A stretch of DNA of 64,000 nucleotides from Bartonella bacilliformis KC583 (lineage in GTDB: Bacteria > Pseudomonadota > Alphaproteobacteria > Rhizobiales > Rhizobiaceae): assembly GCF_000015445.1 (NCBI RefSeq), contig NC_008783.1, positions 1,239,001 through 1,303,000 of the forward strand, written 5' to 3'. Position numbers and translations under genes: made by a program. Positions 1-10,454 of this stretch are shown here, piece by piece. The notes under the pieces were generated by a model. The model made no database searches and was not told the DNA's origin. It worked only from the letters and a program-made list of their open reading frames with translations. Each line of letters starts with the position of its first letter. Within the stretch, counting starts at the first letter, position 1.

Positions 1-499
1 AAATAATCATACCAATAACAGCTAATATTTTGATTAAAGCTAAACCATATTCAAATTCTCCATAAAAGCGAACATTAATAAGATTAACTAATGTAACCAA
101 AATAAGAATAATGAAAGATGATTTCCAATGATCGATTATAATCCAATGATCAAGATAAAATCCGATAACTGTCAATTCCGCCATACTGACAAGAATATAA
201 AGAAACCAATAATTCCAACCAGCTATAAAACCAGCTAAGTTCCCCCAATATTTATAAGCAAAAAAACTGAAAGCACCTGAAACTGGTTCTTCAACCAACA
301 TTTCCCCAAGCATTCGCATAATAAAATAGATAATTATACCACCCAAAAGATAAGCTAAAATAGTTGCAGGCCCCGCTAATTGAATAGCTTCTGTTGATCC
401 ATAAAAAAGCCCTGTTCCAATGACGCCTCCTAAAGCAATCATCTGAATGTGACGATTTTGAAGGTCACGCTTCAATTCACCGTGTTTTACCTCAAACAT
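1..499 (-). CDS. Amino-acid permease (APC superfamily), 5' part only
   Basis: Read from the ATG at 499 on the minus strand, this gives about 166 residues with no stop before the window edge, so the C-terminal two thirds lie outside. The N-terminus has HIQMIALGGVIGTGLFYGS, the TM1 signature of the AAT group of APC amino-acid/proton symporters (AroP, LysP, ProY type), followed by further hydrophobic helices and the conserved RMLGEM and EPVSGAFS segments. A purine-rich ribosome site (AGGGGG) lies just upstream of the ATG. The protein should be an inner-membrane importer of an amino acid. The substrate cannot be told from this part. Family assignment is secure; specificity is unknown. Confidence 0.85.
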   Translation of the reverse strand, partial: MFEVKHGELKRDLQNRHIQMIALGGVIGTGLFYGSTEAIQLAGPATILAYLLGGIIIYFIMRMLGEMLVEEPVSGAFSFFAYKYWGNLAGFIAGWNYWFLYILVSMAELTVIGFYLDHWIIIDHWKSSFIILILVTLVNLINVRFYGEFEYGLALIKILAVIGMII

Positions 500-1033
500 C
501 AATTTCCCCCTCATTTTTGTGTACCAACCTTTACACAAAAAACACTTATATATTTTTTAAACTGTAGATGGTAATTTATTTTTTCACCATTATGCAACTC
601 ATTTATTTGAATGCGTTACAAAGATTAAAAAGTAAGGAAAAAATTTATTTTTCTAAATCTGCAAACCGCTTTACGAAAATATTTAAATTTCTGAACAGTG
701 CTAAACTTTTTATTGATCAGTTACTATACGAAAAAGCTCAATAATATGCCTTTCTTGCTTAATTAACTTAACTTTTGATTCCATTAAATTAATCGATTTT
801 CATATGACATAATTTTTTACTCACGAAAAAACACGCCCAATTTGTTGCAAAACGTCTCTAACAAGCGATCGCCTTCCCCTTATAAGATAAAGAATTTTGC
901 TATAAATTTTCGCAAAACCTCTCTCTTCAATCTCCACCCCATAAAATCCCGAAAAAATTGCATGCTTGCTTTTATACATACTTTTGGCTATTACCCTCAC
1001 TCTAATTTCTATCTAATTAATATACAAACTTAT
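500..1033. other. Intergenic stretch between permease and tRNA-Thr
   Basis: About 530 bases of AT-rich sequence. It must contain the permease promoter (minus) and the tRNA promoter (plus), but no strong consensus stands out. An open frame reads through the region and into the tRNA. It has no family resemblance and is not a gene. I see no repeat or clear RNA structure. Confidence 0.5.
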
Positions 1034-1109
1034 GCCGCATTAGCTCAGTCGGTAGAGCACATCATTCGTAATGATGGGGTCGCTGGTTCGAATCCGGCAT
1101 GCGGCACCA
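1034..1109 (+). tRNA. tRNA-Thr (anticodon CGU)
   Basis: A 76-base cloverleaf with CCA encoded at the 3' end. The acceptor stem GCCGCAT (1034-1040) pairs perfectly with ATGCGGC (1099-1105), followed by discriminator A and CCA. The D-arm has the TAGCTCAGTCGGTAGAGC motif, the anticodon loop TTCGTAA gives anticodon CGU, and the T-arm contains GGTTCGAATCC. It decodes ACG threonine codons. Confidence 0.97.
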
Positions 1110-1301
1110 AAAATAGCCATAAAATTAATTCAGTAAGATTTTAAATTGCAATTCTTTCCATTGCGAAGTTTACATTAGAAATTATTGGAAACATATCAAA
1201 AACGACACATTAAGTTACATCTTTCTCGCACTCAATAATCGGTACTTTTTTGCCAAAAAGATTACCTCATATCCTTCTGTCTCTGATCAATCTTTTAAAT
1301 A

Positions 1302-2440
1302 TCAATCATGAACGAGAGTCTCATGTGCAATCTCTCTAATTGCGCATACACCAATCAATGTCATAGCCACCCGCATTTCTTTAGCAAAAAGATCAAGCAA
1401 ATGAGTAACGCCTTTCTCACCTGCAGCGGCAAGCGCATAAACAAAAGCGCGGCCAATCATAACGGCATTCGCCCCTTGTGCTACTAACATGCGCACAATA
1501 TCAAGACCAGAACGAACACCAGAATCAGCTAAAATAGCGATATCACCTTTTACAGCTTCAGCAATCATAGGCAAGGCTTGTGCAGTTGACAACACTCCAT
1601 CAAGCTGGCGTCACCATGATCCATGATTAGACACAACAATCCCATCTGCACCAAATTTTACTGACTCATGCACATCTTGTAGATCAAGAATACCTTTCAA
1701 AATCATTTTTCTTTTCCAAAAGTCGCGTATCCATTGTAAATCAGGCCAACCAATTAATGGATAAAATTTGCATTAAGCCAACCAATATAATCTTCTAATT
1801 CGACTTTCCTCTGGAAATAGTAGAAACATTTCCAAGATCATGCGGACGCCCCATAATACCAACGTTCCAAGCCCAATGCGGGTGAATCATAGCCTGTAAA
1901 CGACGTACTCTAGCATAAGGACCAGCCATCCCTGAGCGAGCATAACGATAACGCGCACCAGGAACCGGCATATCAACTGTAAAAACCAAATGTACGCACG
2001 CCAACTTCCCGAAAACGCTCCAAAACATCACGCATAACCACGATCCTTGAGAACGTAAAGTTGAAACCAAAATGCATTTCCAACGGCTGCTTGCACCTCT
2101 ACAATAGAGCAAACTTAAACTGAGGAGAGAGTGAACGGAATGCCTTTCGCAACGGCTGCATGCGCTTCTTGTACTTCACCACGACGCACTATATACCCGT
2201 TAACCCAACAGGAGCAAGCACCACCGGCATATCAAGGGTTTGACCAAAAATCTTTGTTGAAAGATCAACCTCACCAATCTGACGCAAAATTCGCTGACGT
2301 AATGTCAGTTTACAAAGATCTGTATAATTACGCCGCATTGTCTCTTCGGCATAAGCACCCCTATCAATATAATGAAATAAGAAAGGAGGTAACTGACGTT
2401 CTGCTACTTTGCGATAATCAAATGTTGAAGAAATAATCAC
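1302..2440 (-). pseudogene. lldD: L-lactate dehydrogenase (FMN-dependent, LldD) pseudogene
   Basis: Pieces of one FMN-dependent alpha-hydroxy-acid dehydrogenase are found in order across three reading frames. The N-terminal part (2440 down to about 2190) has [20 protein letters not shown] and [10 protein letters not shown]. The middle (about 2110-1800) has [13 protein letters not shown] and GRPHDLGN. The C-terminal part (1750-1302) has [44 protein letters not shown] and MIGRAF. An in-frame TGA with a short insertion interrupts the FMN/active-site segment between SNHG and RQLDG (about 1610-1620), and frameshifts occur near 1740-1800 and 2040-2190. The start codon appears to be GTG. An intact enzyme would oxidise L-lactate to pyruvate at the membrane. 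With this many lesions no functional product is expected. Confidence 0.92.
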
Positions 2441-2513
2441 CACGATACTAGCCTTATCGATGATAAAGCTCAATTTTTCTTTTTCAGAGTAGAATTTTAC
2501 GTACGCCTTATAT

Positions 2514-3617
2514 TCATTTAAAATGCTTGGACAGTTTTAATCCCTGTGCTTGATAATGTGAACCAATATCATGACCATAAAGTGCTGATGGTCTATTTAG
2601 CATATGCTCATACACCAAACGCCCAATAATTTGACCATGTTCTAAAATAAATGGAACTTCATGATTACGCACTTCCAAAACTACCCTTGCCCCTTTTCCA
2701 CCCGCTTCCATATGCCCAAATCCTGGATCAAAAAAACCGGCATAATGCACTCTGAATTCACCAACTAAAGGATCGAATGGTGTCATTTCAGCTGCATAAA
2801 GTGGAGGAATATGGATAGCTTCTCGTGATGCTAAAATATAAAACTCGTCAGGATCAAGAACAAGTTCTTTTTGACCATGATCATAAAGAGGTTCCCAAAA
2901 ATCTAAAACATTAGCAACAGCGCGTTTATCAACATCAATGACACTCGTATGACGTTTACCACGATACCCCACAAACCCATTTTTATCTCCCTTCAAATTA
3001 ATGGAGAGTGCAACACCTCCATCACTAATGTTGGGAACATCATCCGATATAAGTGTTTCATTTTTGTGCAAAGTGTACAATTCAACTTCATTTAAACAAC
3101 TTTTCCCCTTCCGAAATCGAAGTTGTGATAAACGCGAACCTGTACGTACCAAAATCGGAAATGTCCGTGGACTAATTTCAAGATAAAGTTGACCATGATA
3201 ACCTGCACCAATTTTATCAAATTCCTGAGCATTATCAGTGATTACACGTGTAAAAATATCTAGCCGTCCTGTCGAGCTTTTAGGGTTCGCCACCGCAGCC
3301 AACATTTGTGGTAAAGCTAAACTTTCCAAAAGAGGAACGATATAAACACAACCCGTTTCTAAAACTGCTCCGTCTCGCAAATCAAACTCATGCAACTTTA
3401 ATCGTTCAAGCTTATCAAAAACTTGTGTATCAGGTCCTGGCATAAAGGAAGCACGTACACGATAGGCTTTATTTCCTAAACGTAAATCAAGACTTGCGGG
3501 TTGTATTTGATCCGTATCAAACGTGCTTATAGATTGAAGAACGCCATTATCAATTAAGGCTTTTATATCACTATCTGCAAGAATGCCATTTGTACGCATC
3601 ATATATTTGCTTTCCAT
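2514..3617 (-). CDS. dcd: 2'-deoxycytidine 5'-triphosphate deaminase, double-domain rhizobial type
   Basis: The 367-residue product is about twice the length of the usual Dcd subunit (roughly 190). It carries two dUTPase/Dcd-like beta-barrel halves. The first holds [10 protein letters not shown] and [13 protein letters not shown], matching the PRSS and GF-GHLTLE motifs of dCTP deaminase. The second holds [10 protein letters not shown] with [15 protein letters not shown]. Enzymes of this family convert dCTP to dUTP, feeding dTMP synthesis. The long form is normal for Rhizobiales. Several starts are possible (MESKYMMR); the ATG at 3617 has a weak AAGAGA upstream, and ATGs at 3602 and 3599 are alternatives. 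It is divergent from mutL and stands alone on its strand. Confidence 0.88.
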   Translation of the reverse strand: MESKYMMRTNGILADSDIKALIDNGVLQSISTFDTDQIQPASLDLRLGNKAYRVRASFMPGPDTQVFDKLERLKLHEFDLRDGAVLETGCVYIVPLLESLALPQMLAAVANPKSSTGRLDIFTRVITDNAQEFDKIGAGYHGQLYLEISPRTFPILVRTGSRLSQLRFRKGKSCLNEVELYTLHKNETLISDDVPNISDGGVALSINLKGDKNGFVGYRGKRHTSVIDVDKRAVANVLDFWEPLYDHGQKELVLDPDEFYILASREAIHIPPLYAAEMTPFDPLVGEFRVHYAGFFDPGFGHMEAGGKGARVVLEVRNHEVPFILEHGQIIGRLVYEHMLNRPSALYGHDIGSHYQAQGLKLSKHFK

Positions 3618-3932
3618 TTCTCTTGACTGCTTTTTGACCTAAATCATAATTGGCCTAAATTGTTTTAAAGACAATAAATAATTTATCTTTTTCCAATTTA
3701 ACTAACTGGTTTGCAACCATAATTAATGATTTAAAATTGTAAACGATAGAAAGCTACTCAGTAAAGAACGACATGATAAGAGAAGGACTAATTGTGAGCA
3801 ACTTTTTCTATTGGAAATAGATTGACTTATTCTAAACATACTGTTTCCAGCTATTTTTGTGTATTCAGCGAATAGTGTTGTCTTTTTCTAAAGTTTCTAT
3901 ACAGAAAAAGTAAAATCTGTTAAAATTTGTTT
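3618..3932. promoter_or_regulatory. Divergent intergenic region dcd / mutL
   Basis: About 315 bases between two divergently transcribed genes, so it should hold both promoters. The sequence is AT-rich with no recognisable operator or RNA gene. No individual -35/-10 pair is convincing enough to mark. Confidence 0.4.
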
Positions 3933-5768
3933 ATGATTATACGTCATCTTAGCGAGAACATTATTAATCAAATTGCCGCTGGGGAAGTGATTGAGCGGCC
4001 AGCTAATGTTATCAAAGAACTTGTTGAAAATGCTATTGATGCACAAGCGACCCGAATCGAAATTTCCATAGTAAACGGTGGAAAAAATTTTATAAGAGTC
4101 AGTGATAATGGTTGCGGCATTCCAGCAGATCAATTGACTTTAGCTGTCTCTCGCCATTGTACATCTAAAATTGTCGATGACGTAAGTAATATCTGCTTTC
4201 TTGGCTTTCGAGGAGAAGCTCTCCCCTCTATTGGTTCTGTTGCCAAACTTAAGCTGACCTCACGAACGCAAGATGCTGATAATGCTAATGAAATTAGCGT
4301 CATAGCAGGAAAGATTGAAGGACCAAAACCCGCTGCTGCTAATCCTGGAACTATTGTTGAAGTTCGTGATCTCTTTTTTGTTACACCAGCACGATTAAAG
4401 TTTATGAAAACAGATCGTGCTGAAACAAGTGCGATCACGGATATGATTAAACGAATTGCTATCGCATTTCCACATATTCGCTTTTCTCTTTCTAGCACAG
4501 ATCGAATGCTCATGGAATTTCCTGCCACAGAAAACAACACTCAAGGGCAATTGCAACGTATTACACAGATCATGGGAAAAGAATTCGCACCCAATAGTAT
4601 AGCGCTTAATGCCGAACGCGAATCCGTTCGTTTAACTGGTTTTACCTGCTTACCATCTTTCAATCGCAGCAATAGTCTGCATCAATTTGCTTATGTTAAC
4701 GGGCGCCCAGTACGTGATAAATTGCTATGGGGAGCAATTCGAGGAGCCTATGCTGATGCTATCGCCCGGGATCGTCATGCTGTCTCTATTATTTTTATTG
4801 ATCTGCCGCCTGCTGATGTAGATGTCAATGTGCACCCAACGAAAGCTGATGTGCGATTTCGTGATCCAGGTCTAATTCGCGGCTTAATTATTGGAGCAAT
4901 CCATGAGGCTTTGCATCAAGCTGGCGTTCGTCATACCTCAACACACTCTGAATCAGTGCTGACAGCATTTCAAATACATCCATTGGAAAATTTGAAAAGT
5001 GCTCAACGGCCTTTTTCTTATACCTCACAACCATATCATAGGGTATCAACAACCACATCAATGCTTCAAAAACCCTTAGATGACTCTATTGATTTAAGAG
5101 AAGGTATTGTTCCTATGATGGAATGCTTAAGCGCGCCAAGTAGTGATACACGGGCAACAATCCAAACTTCTCCAACAGAAGAATTACACTATCCACTAGG
5201 TGCTGCAAAAGCACAAATCCATAAAAATTACATTATTTCTCAAACCCAAGATAGCTTAATCATTGTTGATCAGCATGCAGCGCATGAAAGATTAGTCTAT
5301 GAAGCACTTAAAAACGCGCTTTATTCCAAACCACTCTCTTCACAGTTATTGCTTATTCCTGAAATTGTAGAACTTTCTGAAGAAGATGCAGCATGTCTCT
5401 TAACGCACAAAGATTCTTTGCAAAAATTTGGTCTAGGAATTGAACCATTTGGGCCTGGTGCAATCCTTGTGCGCGAAACACCTGCCATGTTAGGAGAAAT
5501 CAACGCACAAGCTCTTATTAAAGACCTTGCTGACGAAGCAGCTGAATATGATACAACGAATAATTTAAAGGCAATGCTTGATTATGTTGCAGCAACTATG
5601 GCTTGCCATAGCTCAGTACGTTCAGGACGCCTCCTGCGCCCTGAAGAGATGAATGCACTTTTACGACAAATAGAAGAAACACCCCATTCAAGTACATGCA
5701 ATCATGGCCGCCCTACTTATATTGAACTTAAACTCGCTGATATAGAGCGCCTTTTTGGTAGAAAATAA
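3933..5768 (+). CDS. mutL: DNA mismatch repair protein MutL
   Basis: The 611-residue protein has a GHKL ATPase N-terminus ([37 protein letters not shown]) and the MutL dimerisation C-terminus. It couples MutS mismatch recognition to strand incision and removal. The C-terminal part carries [12 protein letters not shown] (residues 446-457), which fits the DQHA-x2-E-x4-E metal-binding motif of MutL proteins with their own nicking endonuclease, as expected where MutH is absent. The middle linker (about residues 330-420) is low in conservation, as usual. ATG at 3933 is chosen because the protein then starts right before the conserved N-terminal helix; an upstream in-frame TTG (3927) adds only two residues. 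Confidence 0.97.
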   Translation: MIIRHLSENIINQIAAGEVIERPANVIKELVENAIDAQATRIEISIVNGGKNFIRVSDNGCGIPADQLTLAVSRHCTSKIVDDVSNICFLGFRGEALPSIGSVAKLKLTSRTQDADNANEISVIAGKIEGPKPAAANPGTIVEVRDLFFVTPARLKFMKTDRAETSAITDMIKRIAIAFPHIRFSLSSTDRMLMEFPATENNTQGQLQRITQIMGKEFAPNSIALNAERESVRLTGFTCLPSFNRSNSLHQFAYVNGRPVRDKLLWGAIRGAYADAIARDRHAVSIIFIDLPPADVDVNVHPTKADVRFRDPGLIRGLIIGAIHEALHQAGVRHTSTHSESVLTAFQIHPLENLKSAQRPFSYTSQPYHRVSTTTSMLQKPLDDSIDLREGIVPMMECLSAPSSDTRATIQTSPTEELHYPLGAAKAQIHKNYIISQTQDSLIIVDQHAAHERLVYEALKNALYSKPLSSQLLLIPEIVELSEEDAACLLTHKDSLQKFGLGIEPFGPGAILVRETPAMLGEINAQALIKDLADEAAEYDTTNNLKAMLDYVAATMACHSSVRSGRLLRPEEMNALLRQIEETPHSSTCNHGRPTYIELKLADIERLFGRK

Positions 5769-5889
5769 AACTTGATTAACTATTGTAACTGGGAAAAAAT
5801 ATTTTTAAATTCACTCTCAATTATATAAAGCGCCTTACGGTACCTCTTAACATGATCTCTTTATAAAAAATAGAAAGGACATATAAAAG

Positions 5890-6123
5890 ATGTTTTCTAG
5901 TGATGAACGTGAAGCAATAATTCATTATTCGAGTGGTGGATACAAAATTGTAAAATATGGAACGTATACTCTTTGTGCTGTCAGTGGACAAAAAATCCCT
6001 ATAGATGATCTAAAATACTGGAACCATAAGCGTCAGGAAGCATATGCCTGTTGTGAATTTTCTTATCAGCGTGAATTGGAATGCAATTCATATCTTCGCC
6101 AATTGTTAAACACGCAAAAATAA
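5890..6123 (+). CDS. DUF2093 domain-containing small protein
   Basis: The 77-residue protein has the pattern of the DUF2093 family, a short cytoplasmic protein conserved in Rhizobiales: AIIHYSSGGYKIVKYGTY, CAVSGQKIPIDDLKYW and RQEAYACCEFS. No function is established for the family. The two conserved cysteines and the CAVSG-IP segment suggest a small folded, possibly metal-binding, domain; that is inference. A good ribosome site (AGAAAGGA) lies 5' of the ATG. It lies between mutL and the convergent lpxK. Confidence 0.8.
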   Translation: MFSSDEREAIIHYSSGGYKIVKYGTYTLCAVSGQKIPIDDLKYWNHKRQEAYACCEFSYQRELECNSYLRQLLNTQK

Positions 6124-6172
6124 CCCATTGATCCTCTACAACACTAAGAAGAATTTTTTTACAATCAACAGA

Positions 6173-7192
6173 TTAAAGAGAATGTTTTCTTTTCTTAAAA
6201 CGAGCAATAACTTCTTCAAGCAACCTATAACAAAAATCTGCTTGAGCAAAATCAAGTGTGACATCAAATACGATCAAATTTTCTATATCTTTTTGCAAAG
6301 CTTTTGCTTGTATACGTGTGTAATCCTTAGCAGTTGTAGCTAACCACAGATTTTGAATCTTAGCCTTTTGTTTAAGATTTTTTAGATCCGCATCAGTAAA
6401 AAAATAATGGTCAGGATAAGAGCAAGTTTCTATGACATGACCAGATATTTCTTCAATGGATTCAAAAAATTTATCTGGATTGCCAATACCGGCAAATGCT
6501 AAAAAAGATTTTCCAGAAACCTCATCAGAAGCCAAAGGTTTAAGATGAGCATAATGCAAAGACTTGCCAGTACCCGTTATAAAAGCATCTACATGATTAC
6601 AAGCCTTCAAATGGCCAATGCATAAAACACTATCCATCAAAGAAAGCTGCGTTTCTAAAGGTGCACGCAGAGGCCCTGCCGGAAAAACAGCTCCATTCCC
6701 TAAACCGCGCATAGCATCTACAACGAGCAGTGCATAATCCATATAAAGGCGACGACTTTGAAACCCGTCATCCATCAAAATAAGATCACAGCCCTCTTCT
6801 TTAAGCCGTTTCGCTGCTGCATAACGATCAGGTGATATTGCAACCAAAGCATGGCGTGCTAGTAAAAGCGGCTCATCCCCCACATGATACGCATCATCAC
6901 ATTCCACATCGACAAGATGTACCCCTTTAACTGTTCTGCCATAACCACGTGATACCACTCCAGGCTTTAAACCAAGCTTCTTAGCGGCTTGAGACAAAAC
7001 AATAACAACAGGCGTTTTACCTGCCCCTCCTAGTGTGAAATTACCAACACATAAAACTGGTAAGTCAATAACGGGAGGCTTCCTTTCCATACCACGACGT
7101 GCACAATAGCCATAAACTTTAGAAAACGGCGTCAGTAAAAAACTTAGAAAACTTTTATTTTTCCACCAAAAATGGGGAGCGCTAATATACAT
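6173..7192 (-). CDS. lpxK: Tetraacyldisaccharide 4'-kinase LpxK
   Basis: A 339-residue lipid A kinase that phosphorylates the 4' position of the tetraacylated disaccharide to give lipid IVA at the inner face of the cytoplasmic membrane. The P-loop lies in [12 protein letters not shown] (about residues 50-62), with the family segments [18 protein letters not shown] and [11 protein letters not shown] downstream. The N-terminus ([13 protein letters not shown]) is the membrane-associating helix. The ATG follows the waaA stop after 3 bases, so lpxK is translated in the same operon, directly downstream of the Kdo transferase whose substrate it makes. Confidence 0.97.
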
Positions 7193-7195
7193 TAC

Positions 7196-8506
7196 CTACT
7201 CTGAACACTGGCTTAGAGTTTTTTGAATAATAAGTGGCTGTAAAAACGGATATAAAACCTTTAACGTACATTCAAAAGCGCCTGCCATATTTGTTGCCAC
7301 CTCATAAGCTTTATCGACCATTTTCTGTCGTAATGCTTCATTTTTTAAAAGCTCATTCACTTGAAAGGTAAGTTGTATCGTATCTTCAACCATATAAGCT
7401 GCATAATGAGATAAAAATTTCTCAAATATATCCTGGAAATTTGAGACATGCGGCCCTGTGACAATAGCTGCACCAAGAAAAGCAGACTCTAATGGATTAT
7501 GGCCACCACGACTACATAAAGACTTACCAATAAAAGCAACTTGTGATAAACGTAGGAAAAGCCCCATCTCCCCAATCGTATCTCCCAATAAAATATCCGT
7601 CTCGACATCTGGAACAGCATTATTGCTTCTACAAACAAAATGCATGCTTCTATCACTACACATCTTAATAATATCACCTGCACGTTCAGGATGACGTGGA
7701 ACAATAATAGTTAATAAATTTGGCCAATGTTTCTTAAGAGTCTTATGAACCTCAAGAGCAATTTGTTCTTCTCCTTCATGAGTGGAAACAGCCGCCCAAA
7801 CTGGACGGTTTCCAACAGCATGGCGATAACGCATGAGTAATTCCTGATCTTCAACTGGAATAATATCAGCCTTGAGATTTCCAGAAAGCACAACAGATTT
7901 CACTCCAAGCGTTTGATAACAAGCTATATCTCTTTCATTCTGGCCAATAGCCACATCAATATGCCTAAAAACATATTGAGCAAGAGCTGGCCGTCTTTCC
8001 CAAGCTTGAAAAGAATGTTCAGATATATGAGCATTCACCCAAATCTGCGGAATACGCATTTTAGAAAGCTCTATAATACGTAAAGGCCAAATTTCTGATT
8101 CACACGTCAATACCAAATCAGGCTTCCAATGGCCAATAAAACGGCGCACGACCAACCCTAAATCCAATGGAGCATATTGATGAATTAACCGATTACCAAA
8201 ATATTTCTGCGCAAAGATAGAAGATGTTACCGTACCTGTTGTTAATAATACATTGATTTTCAGAGATAAAATATAATTAATGAGTCGTACAAGAGCCTGT
8301 GTTTCTCCAACACTAACCGCATGAAACCAAATTAACGGACCAGAGGGACGCACTTTACAACTTTTACCTAAACGTTCTTTTTGGCGCCTTAGTTCTTCTT
8401 GATCACGTACAGAAAGAAAAAATAAATAAAAGAACATCAGAGGATACAGACAAAAGCCAATTATCCGATAGAGAAAAAGAACTGTACGTGCCTTTAATTC
8501 CATCAT
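7196..8506 (-). CDS. waaA: 3-deoxy-D-manno-octulosonic acid (Kdo) transferase
   Basis: A 436-residue GT30-family transferase. An N-terminal membrane anchor (residues about 8-30, FLYRIIGFCLYPLMFFYLFF) is followed by the glycosyltransferase domain with IWFHAVSVGETQA, the base-containing segment of Kdo transferases, and the C-terminal CMP-Kdo-binding part with GHNPLESAFLG. It adds Kdo from CMP-Kdo to lipid IVA. The kdsB gene at 41060 makes the CMP-Kdo. It sits between the DUF374 acyltransferase and lpxK on the same strand. Length is normal. Confidence 0.97.
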   Translation of the reverse strand: MMELKARTVLFLYRIIGFCLYPLMFFYLFFLSVRDQEELRRQKERLGKSCKVRPSGPLIWFHAVSVGETQALVRLINYILSLKINVLLTTGTVTSSIFAQKYFGNRLIHQYAPLDLGLVVRRFIGHWKPDLVLTCESEIWPLRIIELSKMRIPQIWVNAHISEHSFQAWERRPALAQYVFRHIDVAIGQNERDIACYQTLGVKSVVLSGNLKADIIPVEDQELLMRYRHAVGNRPVWAAVSTHEGEEQIALEVHKTLKKHWPNLLTIIVPRHPERAGDIIKMCSDRSMHFVCRSNNAVPDVETDILLGDTIGEMGLFLRLSQVAFIGKSLCSRGGHNPLESAFLGAAIVTGPHVSNFQDIFEKFLSHYAAYMVEDTIQLTFQVNELLKNEALRQKMVDKAYEVATNMAGAFECTLKVLYPFLQPLIIQKTLSQCSE

Positions 8507-8519
8507 TTTTTATTAAACC

Positions 8520-9275
8520 TCATTGACCATTTCTGAGACGGCTATAAGCTTCATCTGTTAAGCGATTCATCATATCTGTTAATTCTATACGTTTCTCCTC
8601 CAACAGAATGTCATCTGCATCATCGGGAACGAAAAGCGCTTCCCCCATAAGAAAGATTGAACGACCAAAAGGAAGCGGAATTGCAGCTCGATCCCATGTG
8701 TTTTCAAGAATTTTCTCTCTTGAAAATGCGTATATGTAAGGAATAATAGGACGACCAGATATTTTAGCTAATAAAATAATTCCTTTCCCAGCTTCCCGTG
8801 CTTTTCCATTTGCAATATCTGCAATCATAGCCACTGTCTTGCCGGATTTGAGGGAATTTTTAAGCGTCAACAACGCTTTTGCCCCTCCTTTATTAACATA
8901 ATGTGTTTTACCGCGCCCCCCCGAACCACGTACAATCTCAAGCCCTAATTTTTTTGCTAATTGTGCGTTGATCTCTGCGTCTGCAGAACGAGAAAACATC
9001 CCCATAATTACCTCATCCGAAGGACGAAGAAAAGGCCCCATAATGTGGCGTCCATGCCAAAAAGTAATAATAAATGGGTTATAGGTATTATGCGCTTGTC
9101 GCGCATCATCTGAACTTTTCAATCGCGGATTTGTCCAATAAACAAAACGCAGATAGCTGGCCAATACCCAAACAAAAAAAACCTGTACAAACCAATTTTT
9201 TAACAATAAATTACGATTTTTTCTCCAAAATCGCCTTAAAATTCCCTCCTTTTCTTTTTGAATTATTTTACTCAT
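8520..9275 (-). CDS. DUF374 lysophospholipid acyltransferase-family protein
   Basis: The 251-residue protein has an N-terminal hydrophobic helix (VQVFFVWVLASYLRFVYW) and the DUF374/LPLAT pattern: FWHGRH (the HX4D-like block), MFSRSADAEINAQLAKKLG, RGSGGRG, MIADIANGKAREAGKGIILLA and SGRPIIP, then WDRAAIPLPFGR. Members are thought to transfer acyl chains to membrane lipids. The place next to waaA and lpxK suggests a role in lipid A or envelope lipid finishing, but the exact acceptor is not known. It ends 13 bases before waaA, so the genes are likely cotranscribed. Confidence 0.82.
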   Translation of the reverse strand: MSKIIQKEKEGILRRFWRKNRNLLLKNWFVQVFFVWVLASYLRFVYWTNPRLKSSDDARQAHNTYNPFIITFWHGRHIMGPFLRPSDEVIMGMFSRSADAEINAQLAKKLGLEIVRGSGGRGKTHYVNKGGAKALLTLKNSLKSGKTVAMIADIANGKAREAGKGIILLAKISGRPIIPYIYAFSREKILENTWDRAAIPLPFGRSIFLMGEALFVPDDADDILLEEKRIELTDMMNRLTDEAYSRLRNGQ

Positions 9276-9357
9276 TTAATATTAAATCCAGCTCATTGAA
9301 TATCGCTGTCCAGCTTAAGTTTAAAAAAGTGATTAAATGCTTAAACTTTATTACGCA

Positions 9358-9597
9358 TCACTTAATTTCAGAGTGAAGAGACTGATGCAAGTCAACAATA
9401 TAATAACGTTGTAATGCGTTGTCTACAGTACTTTGCGCTTTCGCTCGCCATGCATCTTGCGCTGATTGATAGTCCATGAAAATACCAACAATATCCAAAT
9501 CATCTGGATTTGTGAATTCGTTACTATTAAGATTTTTTAATTTCCCACCAAATACAAAATACAGTAACTGTTTTTTGTTATCTTCAGTCATATTCAC
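9358..9597 (-). CDS. DUF4170 domain-containing small protein
   Basis: The 79-residue protein has the features of DUF4170: LLYFVFGGKLKNL, DIVGIFMDYQSAQDAWRAKAQ, TVDNALQRYYIVDLHQSL. The family is conserved in Alphaproteobacteria, often beside the LPS genes found here, and its function is unknown. No signal peptide or membrane segment is seen, so it is probably cytoplasmic. It lies between the CysQ-like pseudogene and the acyltransferase, all on the minus strand. Confidence 0.78.
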   Translation of the reverse strand: MNMTEDNKKQLLYFVFGGKLKNLNSNEFTNPDDLDIVGIFMDYQSAQDAWRAKAQSTVDNALQRYYIVDLHQSLHSEIK

Positions 9598-9636
9598 CTG
9601 CGTATCATGAAAAAATTTCAGTATGTTGTTACTTGA

Positions 9637-10454
9637 TTAAACTAACTTTGCTCGACGAACAACATCTATCATATTTTGACAGCATTTTTTTTCACCAGCA
9701 ATTAAAAATCCATACTGATAAACTTCACCCCCATAAGGAATAAATGGCGCATCAAGCGACATAAAATGCCCCCCACATTCTTGAAGAATAAGATCAGCAG
9801 CAGCAATATCCCAATCATGGCAATTTGGTCGAACCAACACAATATCAATTTCACCTCGAGCAACGAGAACTATACGGTAAGCAAGAGAGGGAATATCAGA
9901 AAAAAACTAGCTTGATTGCAAAAATCATGTGGTAATTTTTGAGCAATCGATTTATCGAGAAAAACCCTGTATTTCTGATTGATCTGCGATTTAATAAGAG
10001 GCAATCTTACGCCATTTAGTGTTGCCCCTTCACCAATAACAGCTGCATAAACATCACCCTTAGCAGGACACTGCAAAATACCTACAACAGGACGCCCATT
10101 TTCAATAATAGCAACTGAAATACACCAATAAATACTTCCAGCAAGAAAACCGCGAGTCCCATCAATGGGATCAACTATAAAACAGCGCCCATGAGTCTGT
10201 AATTTTCGCTCATCTTCCATTTCTTCTGAAATCCAACCATAATCAGGCCGTGCTCCAATAAGTCTTTCCCTCAAAAAGTGATTAATTACAGAATCCGCTT
10301 CACTAACCGGTGAATTGCCATCTTTCATCCACACTTTCAGCTCACATCCAAAATATTTCATCGCTAAATCTCCTGCTTCCTGACAAACATTAAGCAAAAG
10401 ATTGAGATCAGAGGAATAGTGCGCGTTATTTTCCTGCAAGTACCATCCCTTCAA
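9637..10454 (-). pseudogene. CysQ-like 3'(2'),5'-bisphosphate nucleotidase / inositol monophosphatase family, single frameshift
   Basis: Two adjoining frames together make one full IMPase-superfamily protein of about 270 residues. The first frame (10454 to about 9900) has GDLAMKYFG, NSPVSEADSVINHF, WISEEMEDE and the metal-binding DPIDGTRGF. The second (about 9900 to 9637) has VRPNCHDWDIAAADLILQECGG, the second metal-site motif, and the C-terminus. They are separated only by a homopolymer of 7 T (minus strand; A-run at 9900-9906). One more T would restore SFFSDIPSLAYRIVLVARG. As read, the protein stops early and lacks the second metal site. This is either a very recent pseudogene, a phase-variable tract or a sequence error. 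It overlaps the pmbA stop by 29 bases. Confidence 0.85.

Noticed and set aside
842..1144. Open frame of 100 codons running through the tRNA
   Set aside because: It reads across tRNA-Thr, starts with TTG, has no homology and odd composition.
2131..2436. Plus-strand frame inside the lldD pseudogene
   Set aside because: It is the antisense of clear LldD-coding sequence.
6128..6343. Plus-strand 71-codon frame
   Set aside because: Overlaps the 3' end of lpxK on the other strand and has no ribosome site or family.
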